Shown: positions 19,024 to 27,211, counted from the first letter of the stretch. The stretch: DNA of 64,000 nt from Nocardia sp. NBC_01730 (GCF_035920445.1 NZ_CP109162.1:7874001-7938000), one strand, 5' to 3'. A program made the numbers and translations. The notes: generated by a model not told the origin, from the sequence alone.

Positions 19024-19382
19024 CCGAACTGGATGCCGAGGACAATAAGCTGATAGTGCTGGCCCGTGGCGCGCTCGGCCGCACCGACGGCGCGAGTGGC
19101 GCGGCCATCCGCGACACGGACGGACGCACCTACGCCGCGGGCGAGGTGAACCTGACGGCGCTGCGCCTGACCGCGCTGCAAGCCGCGGTGGCCGCCGCGA
19201 TCTCCAGCGGCGCCGAGGGATTCGAGGCGGCCGTGGTGGTCGGTGGGCGGTTGTCCGACTTCGGCGTCACCGCGGTGCGGGAGGTGTCGGCGGAGGCGCG
19301 GATCATCTTCACCGACCGCGACGGCGCGGTGTTCGAGATCGTCGACGATTCCGCCGATGCCGGCGAGGTGCGTGGTGGCTGA
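19020..19382 (+). CDS. Cytidine-deaminase-fold protein
   Basis: A 120-residue protein matching the size and position of the small deaminase-like protein between the CBS protein and era in mycobacteria (Rv2365c position). It has the fold pattern [23 protein letters not shown] but lacks the HAE and PCxxC zinc motifs of true cytidine deaminases. Catalysis is therefore doubtful. It shares ATGA with the preceding gene and overlaps the era start by 8 bases. Confidence 0.8.
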   Translation: MTELDAEDNKLIVLARGALGRTDGASGAAIRDTDGRTYAAGEVNLTALRLTALQAAVAAAISSGAEGFEAAVVVGGRLSDFGVTAVREVSAEARIIFTDRDGAVFEIVDDSADAGEVRGG

Positions 19383-20301
19383 CCGGTCCGAGGCGCGCGA
19401 TGACGCCGAATTCCGTTCCGGCTTCGTCTGTTTCGTCGGACGGCCGAACACGGGCAAGTCGACGTTGACCAATGCGCTGGTCGGCGCGAAGATCGCGATC
19501 ACCTCCTCGCGCCCACAGACCACCAGGCACACCATTCGTGGCATCGTGCACCGAGAGCACACCCAGTTGATCCTGGTCGACACCCCCGGGCTGCACCGCC
19601 CGCGTACCCTGCTCGGCCAGCGCTTGAACGACCTTGTGCGCGACACGTATTCGGAAGTCGACGTGATCGCGCTGTGCATCCCCGCCGACGAGAAGATCGG
19701 ACCCGGCGACCGCTGGATCGTGCAGCAGATCAAGCAGATGGCGCCGAAGACCACGCTGCTCGGCGTGGTCACCAAGATCGACAAGGTGAGCCGGGACCAG
19801 GTCGCCGGGCAACTGGTCGCGGTCTCCCAGCTGCTCGGCCCGGACGCGGACGTGGTGCCGGTGTCGGCGGTCAAGGGCGAGCAGGTCGAGGTCCTCGTCG
19901 ATGTCATCGCCTCGAAGATGCCGGAGGGTCCGGCCTTCTATCCCGACGGTGAGCTGACCGACGAGCCGGAGGAGACGCTCATGGCCGAGCTGATCCGCGA
20001 GGCCGCGCTCGAGGGCGTTCGCGACGAGCTGCCGCACTCGCTGGCCGTCGTCATCGAGGAGATCCTGCCCTATGCGGATCGCGACGACATGCTCGACGTG
20101 CACGCGCTGCTGTATGTCGAGCGGCCGAGTCAGAAGGCCATCGTCATCGGTAAGGGCGGCTCTCGGCTGAAGGAGGTCGGCACCAACGCGCGCAAGCAGA
20201 TCGAGCACATCCTCGGCACCCGCATCTACCTGAATCTGCACGTGAAGGTCGCCAAGGACTGGCAGCGTGACCCGAAGCAACTGGGCAAACTGGGCTTCTG
20301 A
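19375..20301 (+). CDS. era: GTPase Era
   Basis: A 308-residue protein with G1 GRPNTGKST, G3 DTPG, G4 TKID and a C-terminal KH domain with VIGKGGSRLKEVG. It binds the 3' end of 16S rRNA and assists 30S assembly. GTG at 19375 is preferred (GTG at 19372 is the alternative). It overlaps the preceding gene by 8 bases and ends the phoH-ybeY operon. Its stop coincides with the edge of the amidase remnant on the other strand. Confidence 0.97.
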   Translation: MADRSEARDDAEFRSGFVCFVGRPNTGKSTLTNALVGAKIAITSSRPQTTRHTIRGIVHREHTQLILVDTPGLHRPRTLLGQRLNDLVRDTYSEVDVIALCIPADEKIGPGDRWIVQQIKQMAPKTTLLGVVTKIDKVSRDQVAGQLVAVSQLLGPDADVVPVSAVKGEQVEVLVDVIASKMPEGPAFYPDGELTDEPEETLMAELIREAALEGVRDELPHSLAVVIEEILPYADRDDMLDVHALLYVERPSQKAIVIGKGGSRLKEVGTNARKQIEHILGTRIYLNLHVKVAKDWQRDPKQLGKLGF

Positions 20302-20568
20302 CCGGTCCTCACCACCAGGGCGTCGGGCGGTGGCGTTCAGCGCCGGTCCGCGCAACAGGCGGTCGGCATCGGCCGCCTCGGCCAGCGCTCGTTCGCGGCG
20401 CACGATCCGGAAGGCGTTGAGCGTGGGCTGCGACGCCTCGATCCGGTCGAGTACGGCGCCGACCGCCGCGGTTGAGGTGATCGTGCCCCGTGCGATCACC
20501 GCCGCCAGCTCGGCCAGCCCGAGCTCCTGCGTGTCAGGCGACATCCAGGTCGGATCGGACACCGTCAT
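20302..20568 (-). pseudogene. 5' remnant of an amidase gene (AmiA2-like)
   Basis: From an ATG at 20568 with a GGAGCT ribosome site, the minus strand encodes MTVSDPTWMSPDTQELGLAE followed by LAAVIARGTITSTAAV and a FRIVRRERALAEAADADRLL helix. This is the N-terminal cap of an amidase-signature hydrolase. The amidase core (GGSSGGS, catalytic Ser and Lys) is missing: the frame runs straight into the antisense of the era 3' end. In mycobacteria an amidase gene lies exactly here, between era and recO, so this is a truncated relic. Confidence 0.7.
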
Positions 20569-20669
20569 CTGAGCTCCGTCTCGTCGTTTTCGGTAACCGT
20601 AGCGCCGCATTTGGTCAATCGTCCAGATCGGTTTCGCAATATCCGCCCTGGGTAGGAGCGCTTATCTAG

Positions 20670-20690
20670 ACATACATACGGTATGTATGT
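20670..20690. promoter_or_regulatory. Perfect 21-bp palindrome, probable TetR operator
   Basis: ACATACATAC-G-GTATGTATGT has perfect 10-base arms around one central base. It lies 36 bases ahead of the hydrolase-tetR operon, where it would overlap the promoter. A simple CATAC repeat in both arms is typical of TetR-family sites. The regulator encoded at 21580 is the natural candidate, giving autoregulation. Confidence 0.8.
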
Positions 20691-20726
20691 AACAGTGGAC
20701 CGGAACTGCGACGACTGGGAGGAACC

Positions 20727-21593
20727 ATGGCAACCAGCACATCACTCGGCCGCACCCATGAGGTGGACTTGGCGGGCGGCCGCATCCGCTACCACGAGAC
20801 CGGGGAGGGCGCTCCGGTCGTCTTCGTGCACGGCCTGCTCGTCAATGCGGACCTCTGGCGCAAGGTGGTCCCCGCGATCGCCGCCGCGGGCTACCGCTGC
20901 ATAGCGCCGGATTGGCCGCTCGGCGCACATGAGATTCCGGTCCCCGACGCGGAACTGACCCCGATCGGCGTCGCCGACTTGATCGCCGCGTTCCTCGAGC
21001 GCCTCGACCTCACCGACGTGACCCTGGTCGCCAACGACACCGGCGGCGCGATCACGCAGGTGCTGCTCACCCGTGACCGGTCCAGGATCGGCCGCGTCGT
21101 GCTCGCGTCGGTCGACAGCTATGAGGGCTTCCTGCCGCAGCCGTTCACGGTGCTCCCGCTGCTGGCGAAGATCCCCGGATCGATGCGCCCGCTGACCGAG
21201 GCGATGCGCATCCGGGCGCTACACCGTCTGCCGCTGGCCTTCGGCTTGGTCACCAAGCGGCCGGTGCCACCCGAGATCGCGGACTCCTATCTGCTGCCGA
21301 GCCGGAACTCGGCCGCGATCCGAAAAGATCTGCGCCGCTTCCTTCGGTCCGCGCATCGCGGCTACACGCTGGCAGCCGCGAGCCACTTCGCCGACATCGA
21401 CATTCCCGTGCTGCTGGCCTGGGCACGGGAGGACCGCATCTTCCCGCTCTCGTTCGCCGAACGTCTGGCCGGCGACCTGCCGAACGCGACGCTGAAGCTC
21501 ATCGACGACTCCTACACCTTCCTGCCGGAAGACCAGCCCGAGTTGCTCACCGAATCGATCCTGGAGTTCACTCGGCTGCATGCCACGCCGTAG
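20727..21593 (+). CDS. Alpha/beta hydrolase fold protein lacking the catalytic histidine
   Basis: A 288-residue protein with FVHGLLVNADLW and an Asp nucleophile elbow, VANDTGGAIT, of the haloalkane-dehalogenase/epoxide-hydrolase type. An acid is visible in WAREDRIFP. Where the catalytic His should be, the sequence reads DDSYTFLPEDQP, with Tyr-Thr instead of Gly-His. Catalysis by the normal triad therefore looks impossible. Its 3' end overlaps the tetR start by 14 bases, so the two form one unit behind the palindrome at 20670. GGAGG precedes the ATG. Confidence 0.87.
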   Translation: MATSTSLGRTHEVDLAGGRIRYHETGEGAPVVFVHGLLVNADLWRKVVPAIAAAGYRCIAPDWPLGAHEIPVPDAELTPIGVADLIAAFLERLDLTDVTLVANDTGGAITQVLLTRDRSRIGRVVLASVDSYEGFLPQPFTVLPLLAKIPGSMRPLTEAMRIRALHRLPLAFGLVTKRPVPPEIADSYLLPSRNSAAIRKDLRRFLRSAHRGYTLAAASHFADIDIPVLLAWAREDRIFPLSFAERLAGDLPNATLKLIDDSYTFLPEDQPELLTESILEFTRLHATP

Positions 21594-22185
21594 CCAGGAA
21601 GACCGCTCCCGTGTCACCAGGGCCGCGCTCGAACAGGCCGGCCGCCGCCTGTTCACCGAGCGCGGCTTCGCGGGGACCTCCGCCGAAGAGCTGGTCACCG
21701 AGGCGGGGGTCACCCGCGGCGCGCTGCACCACCACTACGGCGACAAGCGTGGACTGTTCCTGGCGGTACTCGAGCAAATCGAGGTTGAGACCACCGAGGA
21801 GATCGAAAAGGCCATCACCTCGGTCGATCCCGACGATGTGATGGCCGGCATGGCCGTGGGGCTCGGTGTTTTCCTGGAGATCTGCCAGCGGCCCGCAATG
21901 TTGCGGATCGCCCTCACCGACGCCCCCACAGTGCTCGGCTGGCAGGCGTGGCGCGAGTTCGAGTCGGCCCACGGCCTCGGCCTGATCACCAGGCAGCTCG
22001 ACCGCGCCCGCGACGCCGGGCTGATCGCCGACGCCCCGATCCCGGTACTCGCCCAGCTGGTCATCAGCGTGATCAGCGAGGCCGCCTTGATCGTCGCACA
22101 CGCCGCCGATCCGGACGCGGCTCGTGCGCAGACCCAGCAATCGGTGCTGCTGCTGATCTCCGGCCTTGTGCGCACCGGCAGTTGA
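21580..22185 (+). CDS. TetR-family transcriptional regulator
   Basis: A 201-residue regulator. The N-terminal HTH is clear (ALEQAGRRLFTERGFAGTSA, then TRGALHHHYGDKRGLF), followed by an all-helical ligand domain of the usual length. It overlaps the upstream hydrolase gene by 14 bases and probably binds the palindrome at 20670-20690, repressing both genes. The inducer is unknown and may be a substrate-like ligand of the hydrolase homologue. Confidence 0.92.
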   Translation: MPRRSQEDRSRVTRAALEQAGRRLFTERGFAGTSAEELVTEAGVTRGALHHHYGDKRGLFLAVLEQIEVETTEEIEKAITSVDPDDVMAGMAVGLGVFLEICQRPAMLRIALTDAPTVLGWQAWREFESAHGLGLITRQLDRARDAGLIADAPIPVLAQLVISVISEAALIVAHAADPDAARAQTQQSVLLLISGLVRTGS

Positions 22186-22779
22186 ATCGGCTCGAGCGTG
22201 ATAGGCGTGCGCCAGTGCATCGAATCGATGACCTGACCGATAGCTGTCGGCCTCGTGATCGGCGTTGAGGCGCCGACGCTGACATCCGGCTTCGGGCAGC
22301 CCGAATGGAGGAGCTACACCGCAGCGCATATCCGGGTGCCGACGTGCGGCTGCGCCACCGACGGCGGACAGTGCGGCGCTAGTGATCACCCGTTCCAACC
22401 ATCCGTTGCGCATGGCGCTATCGAGCGCCGTTCGCGACCCGGCTCGCGTCCGACCGGCCGCCGCGTCCGCGACGAAGTCGCCAGCGGCGGTGGAGGTCCG
22501 CCCGTCCGTCAGCTTCCAGCGAGCGGCGAACACCTTGGCCCTGCGGCCGAACACCCTGGTCCTGCGGCTAGGCGCCGACGCGACCACATCGGCCTGACCA
22601 CCGTTTCCGAGCGGAGCGAGACCGAGCATTGCCCGTTCGCGGCCCGGCTCGCGTCCGAGCGGCCGCCGCGTCCGCGACGAAGTCGCCAGCGGCGGTCGCT
22701 CGGACGCGAGCCATCAAGGGGCCGCGAACACGCCGCGGCGCAGCCGCGGCCAAACAAGCACAGCAATTAGACTCACTCC
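22186..22779. other. Intergenic stretch between tetR and recO without a gene
   Basis: No credible coding frame is present; open frames on both strands change composition and lack starts with ribosome sites. The stretch contains two copies of a GC-rich hairpin element, described separately. The recO promoter probably lies after 22712, in the short AT-richer tract near 22755-22775. Confidence 0.6.
22429..22712. repeat. Two copies of a GC-rich hairpin element
   Basis: A 63-bp sequence at 22429-22491 recurs at 22634-22696 with two mismatches. The second copy forms a nearly complete hairpin from 22646 to 22712: 16-base perfect outer arms (GGCTCGCGTCCGAGCG and its complement), CCGCCGC/GCGGCGG next, and GCGAC-GAA-GTCGC at the tip. 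The first copy keeps only the inner arms. The form resembles a REP-like palindromic element or decayed miniature mobile element. Confidence 0.75.
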
Positions 22780-23559
22780 GTGCGTTTGTATCGGGATGAG
22801 GCTGTGGTGGTGCGCCAGCACAAACTCGGCGAGGCGGATCGCATCGTCACGCTGCTCACCCGGCAGCACGGTCTCGTGCGGGCGGTCGCGAAGGGGGTGC
22901 GGCGAACCAAGTCGAGGTTCGGGGCCCGGCTGGAGCCGTTCTCCTACATCGACGTGCAGCTCTACCCGGGACGCACGCTCGACACGGTCACCCAGGTGCA
23001 CACGATGGAGGCGTTCGCCGCCGACATCATCGACGATTATGGGCGCTATACCACCGCGTGCGCCGTGCTGGAAACCGCTGAACGTCTGGCGGGCGAGGAG
23101 CACGCGCCCGCGCCCCGGCTGCACGCGCTGACCGCGAGCGCGTTGCGCGCGATCGCGGCCAAGCATCGCCCGCACGAACTGATCCTGGACGCGTTCCTGT
23201 TGCGCGCCATGGGTTTCGCGGGCTGGGCGCCCGCGCTGGACGAATGCGCCAAGTGCGCGACGCCGGGGCCGCATCGGGCCTTCCATGTCGCGGCCGGGGG
23301 TGCGGTGTGCGTGCACTGCCGTCCGCCGGGCGCGGCGACGCCCGCCCCCGAGGTGCTCGATCTGCTGATCGCTCTGCTGCGCGGCGAGTGGGAGTACGTC
23401 GAGACGGTGCCGGACACGGTGCGCAGACAGGCCAGCGGCCTGGTCGCGGCGCATCTGCAGTGGCATCTGGAGCGTCAGTTGCGCACTTTGCCGCTGATCG
23501 AGCGGTCTGCGGCCACTACTCCACGAATTGCAGCTCTACCTGGGGTAGCTCGACCATGA
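22780..23559 (+). CDS. recO: DNA repair protein RecO
   Basis: A 259-residue protein with an N-terminal OB fold (LYRDEAVVVRQHKLGEADRI, then GLVRAVAKGVRRTKSRFG) and a helical domain with a zinc-type cluster: CAKC near residue 157 and CVHC near residue 178. It loads RecA onto SSB-coated DNA with RecR. The last 16 residues (after LPLIERS) do not look like a typical RecO end, and the gene overlaps the convergent HTH gene by 44 bases. The 3' end may have been replaced when that gene arrived. Confidence 0.93.
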   Translation: MRLYRDEAVVVRQHKLGEADRIVTLLTRQHGLVRAVAKGVRRTKSRFGARLEPFSYIDVQLYPGRTLDTVTQVHTMEAFAADIIDDYGRYTTACAVLETAERLAGEEHAPAPRLHALTASALRAIAAKHRPHELILDAFLLRAMGFAGWAPALDECAKCATPGPHRAFHVAAGGAVCVHCRPPGAATPAPEVLDLLIALLRGEWEYVETVPDTVRRQASGLVAAHLQWHLERQLRTLPLIERSAATTPRIAALPGVARP

Positions 23560-23896
23560 CGCGGGCGCACACCGCACGGTGCCAGGTGGCCGGGTAGCGG
23601 GTGTCGGGCTCGTGCTTGCAGTAATCGTCGTTGGTTCGGTAGGTGTGCAAGCGTGGGGAGATCTCTCCGGTGTCGATGGCGTCGACCATGGCCTCGACCA
23701 CCTGCTCGGTCTCGTCCGCGATCGAGGCGAGCTCGCGGGCCACGGCGTCGGGGATCTGGAAGGCGCCCTTCTCCCACCGTTCGACGGTGCGCTCGGCGAC
23801 CTCGAAGAACCGCGCGCACCAAGGGACAGACAGTCCGAGTAACTCGCGAGTTGCGCGAAAACCTGCTGCGGTTCCGGTGCTTGGTAGATCGATCAC
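23516..23896 (-). CDS. HTH-domain protein, YdiL/DUF1870-like
   Basis: A 126-residue protein (135 if the GTG at 23923 is used) with an HTH core, FRATRELLGLSVPWCARFFE then VAERTVERWEKGAFQIPD, typical of Xre-like proteins in which the second half is a variable acidic region. The C-terminal part with its Asp/Tyr/His/Cys residues has no known match. GGGGAGGGG lies about 10 bases ahead of the GTG at 23896. It sits tail-to-tail with recO and overlaps it by 44 bases, in a place where mycobacteria have no gene. It could be an orphan antitoxin or phage-type regulator. Confidence 0.65.
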   Translation of the reverse strand: MIDLPSTGTAAGFRATRELLGLSVPWCARFFEVAERTVERWEKGAFQIPDAVARELASIADETEQVVEAMVDAIDTGEISPRLHTYRTNDDYCKHEPDTRYPATWHRAVCARVMVELPQVELQFVE

Positions 23897-24018
23897 GTGC
23901 GAGAAACCCCTCCCCAGCATCACAGTATGGAAAAGAATAGGTCACTTTTGCCAGAAGAGACCCCGGAATTCATCAGGAAGCAACTCGCCAGTACAGGGTG
24001 CTCGGCCGATCAGGCAGG

Positions 24019-24837
24019 ATGGAGCCCGTGATCCTCCGTCGAGACTCTTCCACCGCGACCAGGCCGAACACCGCAGGCGCCGTCCGTCCGCCTTCGCCGC
24101 ATCCGTCGGGAGCTCGTCCGCCGCAGCTGCCGCCGGAGCTGGTGCCGAATCATGTCGCGCTGGTGATGGACGGCAACGGGCGGTGGGCCGAGGAGCGCGG
24201 GCTGCCGCGCACCGCCGGCCACGAACGCGGCGAGGCAGTGCTGATGGACACCGTGGAGGGCTGCATCGAGATCGGGGTGAAGTGGCTGTCGGCCTACGCC
24301 TTCTCCACTGAGAACTGGCGGCGCAGCCCCGAGGAGGTGCGTTTCCTCATGGGCTTCAACCGCGACGTGATCCGCCGCCGCCGCGACGAGATGAACGAGA
24401 TGGGCGTGCGGGTGCGCTGGGCCGGACGCCGCCCGCGCCTGTGGCGCAGCGTGATCAAAGAATTGGAGATCGCCGAGCAGCTCACCGAGGACAACACGGT
24501 GATGACTCTCACCATGTGTGTCAACTACGGTGGCCGGGCCGAAATCGCCGATGCGGCAAGGGAGATCGGGCGCCGCGTGGCGGCGGGCGAGATCGATCCG
24601 GAGAAGATCACCGAGGCTACGGTGGCGAAGTACCTGGACGAGCCAGAAATGCCCGACGTGGATCTGTTCCTGCGTCCGTCGGGTGAGTTCCGCAGTTCCA
24701 ACTTCCTGATCTGGCAGTCGGCCTACGCCGAATATGTCTACCAGGACACGCTGTTTCCCGAATTCGACCGGCGCAACCTGTGGGAGGCATGTCTCCAGTA
24801 CGCTTCGCGTGACCGTCGCTTCGGCGGCACCAAGTGA
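24019..24837 (+). CDS. uppS: Isoprenyl (Z-decaprenyl) diphosphate synthase
   Basis: A cis-prenyltransferase with [20 protein letters not shown] (catalytic Asp, near residue 46), FSTENWRR, the lower-case hydrophobic tunnel region, and [18 protein letters not shown] then YAEYVYQ near the end. It makes the polyprenyl carrier for peptidoglycan and arabinogalactan. The ATG at 24019 gives 272 residues; GTG at 24028, with GGAG just upstream, is an alternative. The N-terminal 35 residues are Pro/Arg-rich and unordered. Its stop overlaps the next GTG (GTGA). Confidence 0.94.
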   Translation: MEPVILRRDSSTATRPNTAGAVRPPSPHPSGARPPQLPPELVPNHVALVMDGNGRWAEERGLPRTAGHERGEAVLMDTVEGCIEIGVKWLSAYAFSTENWRRSPEEVRFLMGFNRDVIRRRRDEMNEMGVRVRWAGRRPRLWRSVIKELEIAEQLTEDNTVMTLTMCVNYGGRAEIADAAREIGRRVAAGEIDPEKITEATVAKYLDEPEMPDVDLFLRPSGEFRSSNFLIWQSAYAEYVYQDTLFPEFDRRNLWEACLQYASRDRRFGGTK

Positions 24838-25262
24838 ACGGCGGGACGGACATGGACGCAGTGGTGACTCCGGACCGGGAGCTGCAGGCACGGGCCGGGG
24901 CCTGCCTGTCGCACTATGACATCGACGTGCGTGTCGATCCCGAAGGGTCGCTCGGATTCGAATACGAGGGCGCCCTGTGTTCGCTGCGCGCGGTGAATCT
25001 CGCGCCGGGCCTGGACGTGCTGACCCTGACCTGCGTGCTGGCCTGGGACCGGCCGCTCAAATCCCAGCTGCACAAGCGGGTCGCCGAGCGTAATAACGCG
25101 TTGCAGTTCGGCTCGCTCACCGTGATCGGTCGCGGCAACCTCGCCGACGTCATCCTCCGGTACACCTTCCCTGCTGCCGGGCTGGACGACCAGGCGCTGA
25201 CCACGATGTTGCTGCTCGTCCTGTCGAACGCGGGCCGGGCCAGGCACGGTCTGCTGCCCTGA
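24834..25262 (+). CDS. YbjN-like conserved protein
   Basis: A 142-residue protein sharing GTGA with the end of uppS; an ATG at 24852 is the alternative start. It shows the alternating strand pattern of YbjN/type III chaperone-like folds ([17 protein letters not shown], then [20 protein letters not shown]). The mycobacterial homologue sits at the same place, between uppS and furB (Rv2360c). The function is unknown. Confidence 0.75.
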   Translation: MNGGTDMDAVVTPDRELQARAGACLSHYDIDVRVDPEGSLGFEYEGALCSLRAVNLAPGLDVLTLTCVLAWDRPLKSQLHKRVAERNNALQFGSLTVIGRGNLADVILRYTFPAAGLDDQALTTMLLLVLSNAGRARHGLLP

Positions 25263-25265
25263 GGA

Positions 25266-25281
25266 CATGACATCTGTCATG
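25266..25281. promoter_or_regulatory. 16-bp palindrome ahead of a LuxR-type HTH remnant
   Basis: CATGACATCTGTCATG is perfectly symmetrical and starts 3 bases after the preceding stop. Motifs of the ATGACA-TGTCAT form are the kind bound by DesR/NarL-type response regulators in actinobacteria (recalled family knowledge, not checked here). It directly adjoins the coding remnant of such a regulator, which supports a relic of an autoregulated two-component/ABC-transporter locus. Confidence 0.5.
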
Positions 25282-25283
25282 CC

Positions 25284-25487
25284 TTGGCGGGCACATCACC
25301 GTTGACCGCGCGGGAGCGCGAGGTGCTTGCCGCGGCGGCGGACGGCGCGCCCGCGAGTGTCATTGCCAAGCAGCTGCACCTGTCGGAAGGTACGGTACGC
25401 AACCATCTTTCGTCGGCGATCGGCAAGACCGGAACGAGCACGCGGGCCGAGGCGGTGCGCGCCGCGGAGCGACTCGGCTGGCTGTGA
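25284..25487 (+). pseudogene. LuxR-type HTH (DesR-like response regulator), C-terminal part only
   Basis: The frame encodes only the GerE/LuxR HTH, SPLTAREREVLAAAADGAPA then HLSEGTVRNHLSSAIGKTG, ending AAERLGWL. It is the DNA-binding end of a NarL-family response regulator. The receiver domain is absent: the sequence upstream is the end of the YbjN-like gene and a palindrome. A TTG at 25284 could start a 67-residue stand-alone HTH protein, but no ribosome site is evident. I favour a deletion remnant. Confidence 0.6.
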
Positions 25488-26138
25488 TCATTGCGCGGTA
25501 GGGGAATTCGTTCGTCTCAGCCGACTTTTGCCCGTATGGGGGGTTTCGCCGAAAGGGAGCAACGTCCGCACGCCCCGCGCCAGTGTCTCCGGGGCGGTAT
25601 CGCCGAGGATGAGGTGCTGGAGGATGAAGCCCGGCAGCAGTCCGATGATCGCCTTGGCGACGGCATCGGTGTCGGCGTCATCGGGTAGCCAGCCCTGCGC
25701 ACACATGCGCTCGGCATAGGTGACCCACAGCGCGCGCATCGCCAACATCGTCGTCCGGACCATCTCGCCGGCCTCGGGATGGACCAGGGCCAGCGCCCAG
25801 GCCTGCGGCGCCAGCCGCACCGGCCCGTCGGGACCGCTCTGGCGCACGACCTCTTCGGCGATCGTCGTGATCAGTTCGGCGGGCGTCGGCAGCGGGTCGT
25901 GGCGGATCGCTTCGTCCATCACCACACGCAGGTGCACGGTTGTCTGGGTGGCCAGCGCGGTGATCAGCTCGTCCTTGCTCTTGAAGTACCGGTAGACCGC
26001 ACCGGCCGAAAGTCCCGATTCCGTGAACACGTCCTGCATCGAGGTCTCGTAAAACCCCTTGCGGGCAAAGCACAGCCGGGCGGCGTCGAGGATCTGCTGC
26101 CTGCGGCGTTCCAGGTGTTCTTCGCTGACTCGGGGCAT
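25488..26138 (-). CDS. TetR-family transcriptional regulator
   Basis: A 216-residue protein with a clear TetR HTH (RRRQQILDAARLCFARKGFY, then LSAGAVYRYFKSKDELI). The ATG at 26138 fits the family length; the open frame runs 18 codons further. It is divergent from the membrane protein at 26240, with two operator-like palindromes in the gap, so that gene is its likely target. It converges on the HTH remnant with adjacent stops. Confidence 0.9.
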   Translation of the reverse strand: MPRVSEEHLERRRQQILDAARLCFARKGFYETSMQDVFTESGLSAGAVYRYFKSKDELITALATQTTVHLRVVMDEAIRHDPLPTPAELITTIAEEVVRQSGPDGPVRLAPQAWALALVHPEAGEMVRTTMLAMRALWVTYAERMCAQGWLPDDADTDAVAKAIIGLLPGFILQHLILGDTAPETLARGVRTLLPFGETPHTGKSRLRRTNSPTAQ

Positions 26139-26152
26139 GGTTCCAAAGTAAA

Positions 26153-26167
26153 ACGAATGTCCGTTCT
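26153..26167. promoter_or_regulatory. Operator-like site 1 in the tetR/membrane-protein gap
   Basis: ACGAATGTCCGTTCT is an imperfect inverted repeat 15 bases upstream of the tetR ATG. Its half-sites resemble those of the second site at 26207-26227 (CGAAYG and complement). Two copies flanking the divergent promoters suggest binding by the adjacent TetR protein. Confidence 0.5.
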
Positions 26168-26206
26168 TGACAACCTCGGCACCGCATGCCACCGTAAAGC
26201 CATCGA

Positions 26207-26227
26207 AAACGAACGATCATTCGATTT
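26207..26227. promoter_or_regulatory. Operator-like site 2 ahead of the membrane protein
   Basis: AAACGAACGATCATTCGATTT is a near-perfect inverted repeat centred on GATC with one mismatched pair in the core. It ends 12 bases before the ATG at 26240, where binding would block transcription or initiation. Confidence 0.55.
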
Positions 26228-26239
26228 TGGGGAGACGTC

Positions 26240-27211
26240 ATGAACACCATGCAGCGTGCGCTCGCCCTCGGTCTCGGCGCCGTCCTGCTCCAAGCGCTGC
26301 TGCTGATCGCGTTCGCCTGGCCCGCCGCCAATATCGCCCCGCGTGACCTACCGCTGGCCGTCACCGGCCCGCAGGCCGGGATGATCTCCGACAGGCTCGC
26401 CGAGCACAGTCCGGATGCCTTCGACATCTCCACTCCGGCCGACGAGGTCGCCGCCCGCGCCGCGATCGCGAACCGGGAGGTCTACGGTGCGATCGTCACC
26501 GGCGACGGGCCGCCCCGCGTGCTGGTCGCTTCCGGTGCGAGTCCGGCTGTCGCACAGCAGCTCACCCAGATCGGCCAGCAGCTCTCCGGCGCTCCGGCCG
26601 CGAGGGTGGAGGACGTGGTGGCCGCCGACTCGGACGATCCGCGGGGAACCGCGTTCGGCGCCATGGTGCTGCCGCTGGTGATGTCCGGCATCGCGGCGGG
26701 CGTACTGTTCGCGCTGCTGATCCCCGCGGTCGGCGGCCAGGTGATCGGGTTGGCGACCTTCAGCGTCGCGGGCGGGCTGCTGAGCATGGCGATCATCCAG
26801 GGCTGGATGTCGGTGGTGCCCGGTTCCTACCTCGTGCTCGCCTCCGTGGCCGGACTGGTCTCGTTCGCGGTCGCGGGCGCGGTCGTCGGACTCGCTGCCG
26901 TGATCGGCCGCGCGGGAATCGGCGTCGCCGCGCTCACCATGCTGCTGGTCGGCAACCCATTCTCGGCGGCGACTTCGGCTCCGGAGCTGTTGCCGCAGCC
27001 GTGGGGCGTCGTCGGCCAGCTGCTGCCCCCGGGCGCGGCGGCCTCGTTGCTGCGTTCGGTCGCGTTCTTCGACGGAGCCGCCGCGGCTGGTCCGTTCGCG
27101 GTGCTGCTGATCTGGGCCGCTGCCGCGCTCGTGCTGCTCGGCGTCGCCGCGCTGCGCGGTCGTGCCGTGCCGGAGCCGACTTCGGTGCGGAACACGGTTC
27201 CCGTGGGTTGA
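26240..27211 (+). CDS. ABC-2-type/YhgE-like membrane protein
   Basis: A 323-residue protein with one N-terminal membrane helix, an extracytoplasmic domain of about 110 residues with no cysteine, then five to six membrane helices starting near residue 135. This is the layout of ABC-2/YhgE-Pip/DUF3533 membrane proteins, some of which export toxins or lipids. No ABC ATPase is adjacent. A GGGGAG ribosome site lies 6 bases upstream. It is probably repressed by the divergent TetR. Confidence 0.75.
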   Translation: MNTMQRALALGLGAVLLQALLLIAFAWPAANIAPRDLPLAVTGPQAGMISDRLAEHSPDAFDISTPADEVAARAAIANREVYGAIVTGDGPPRVLVASGASPAVAQQLTQIGQQLSGAPAARVEDVVAADSDDPRGTAFGAMVLPLVMSGIAAGVLFALLIPAVGGQVIGLATFSVAGGLLSMAIIQGWMSVVPGSYLVLASVAGLVSFAVAGAVVGLAAVIGRAGIGVAALTMLLVGNPFSAATSAPELLPQPWGVVGQLLPPGAAASLLRSVAFFDGAAAAGPFAVLLIWAAAALVLLGVAALRGRAVPEPTSVRNTVPVG

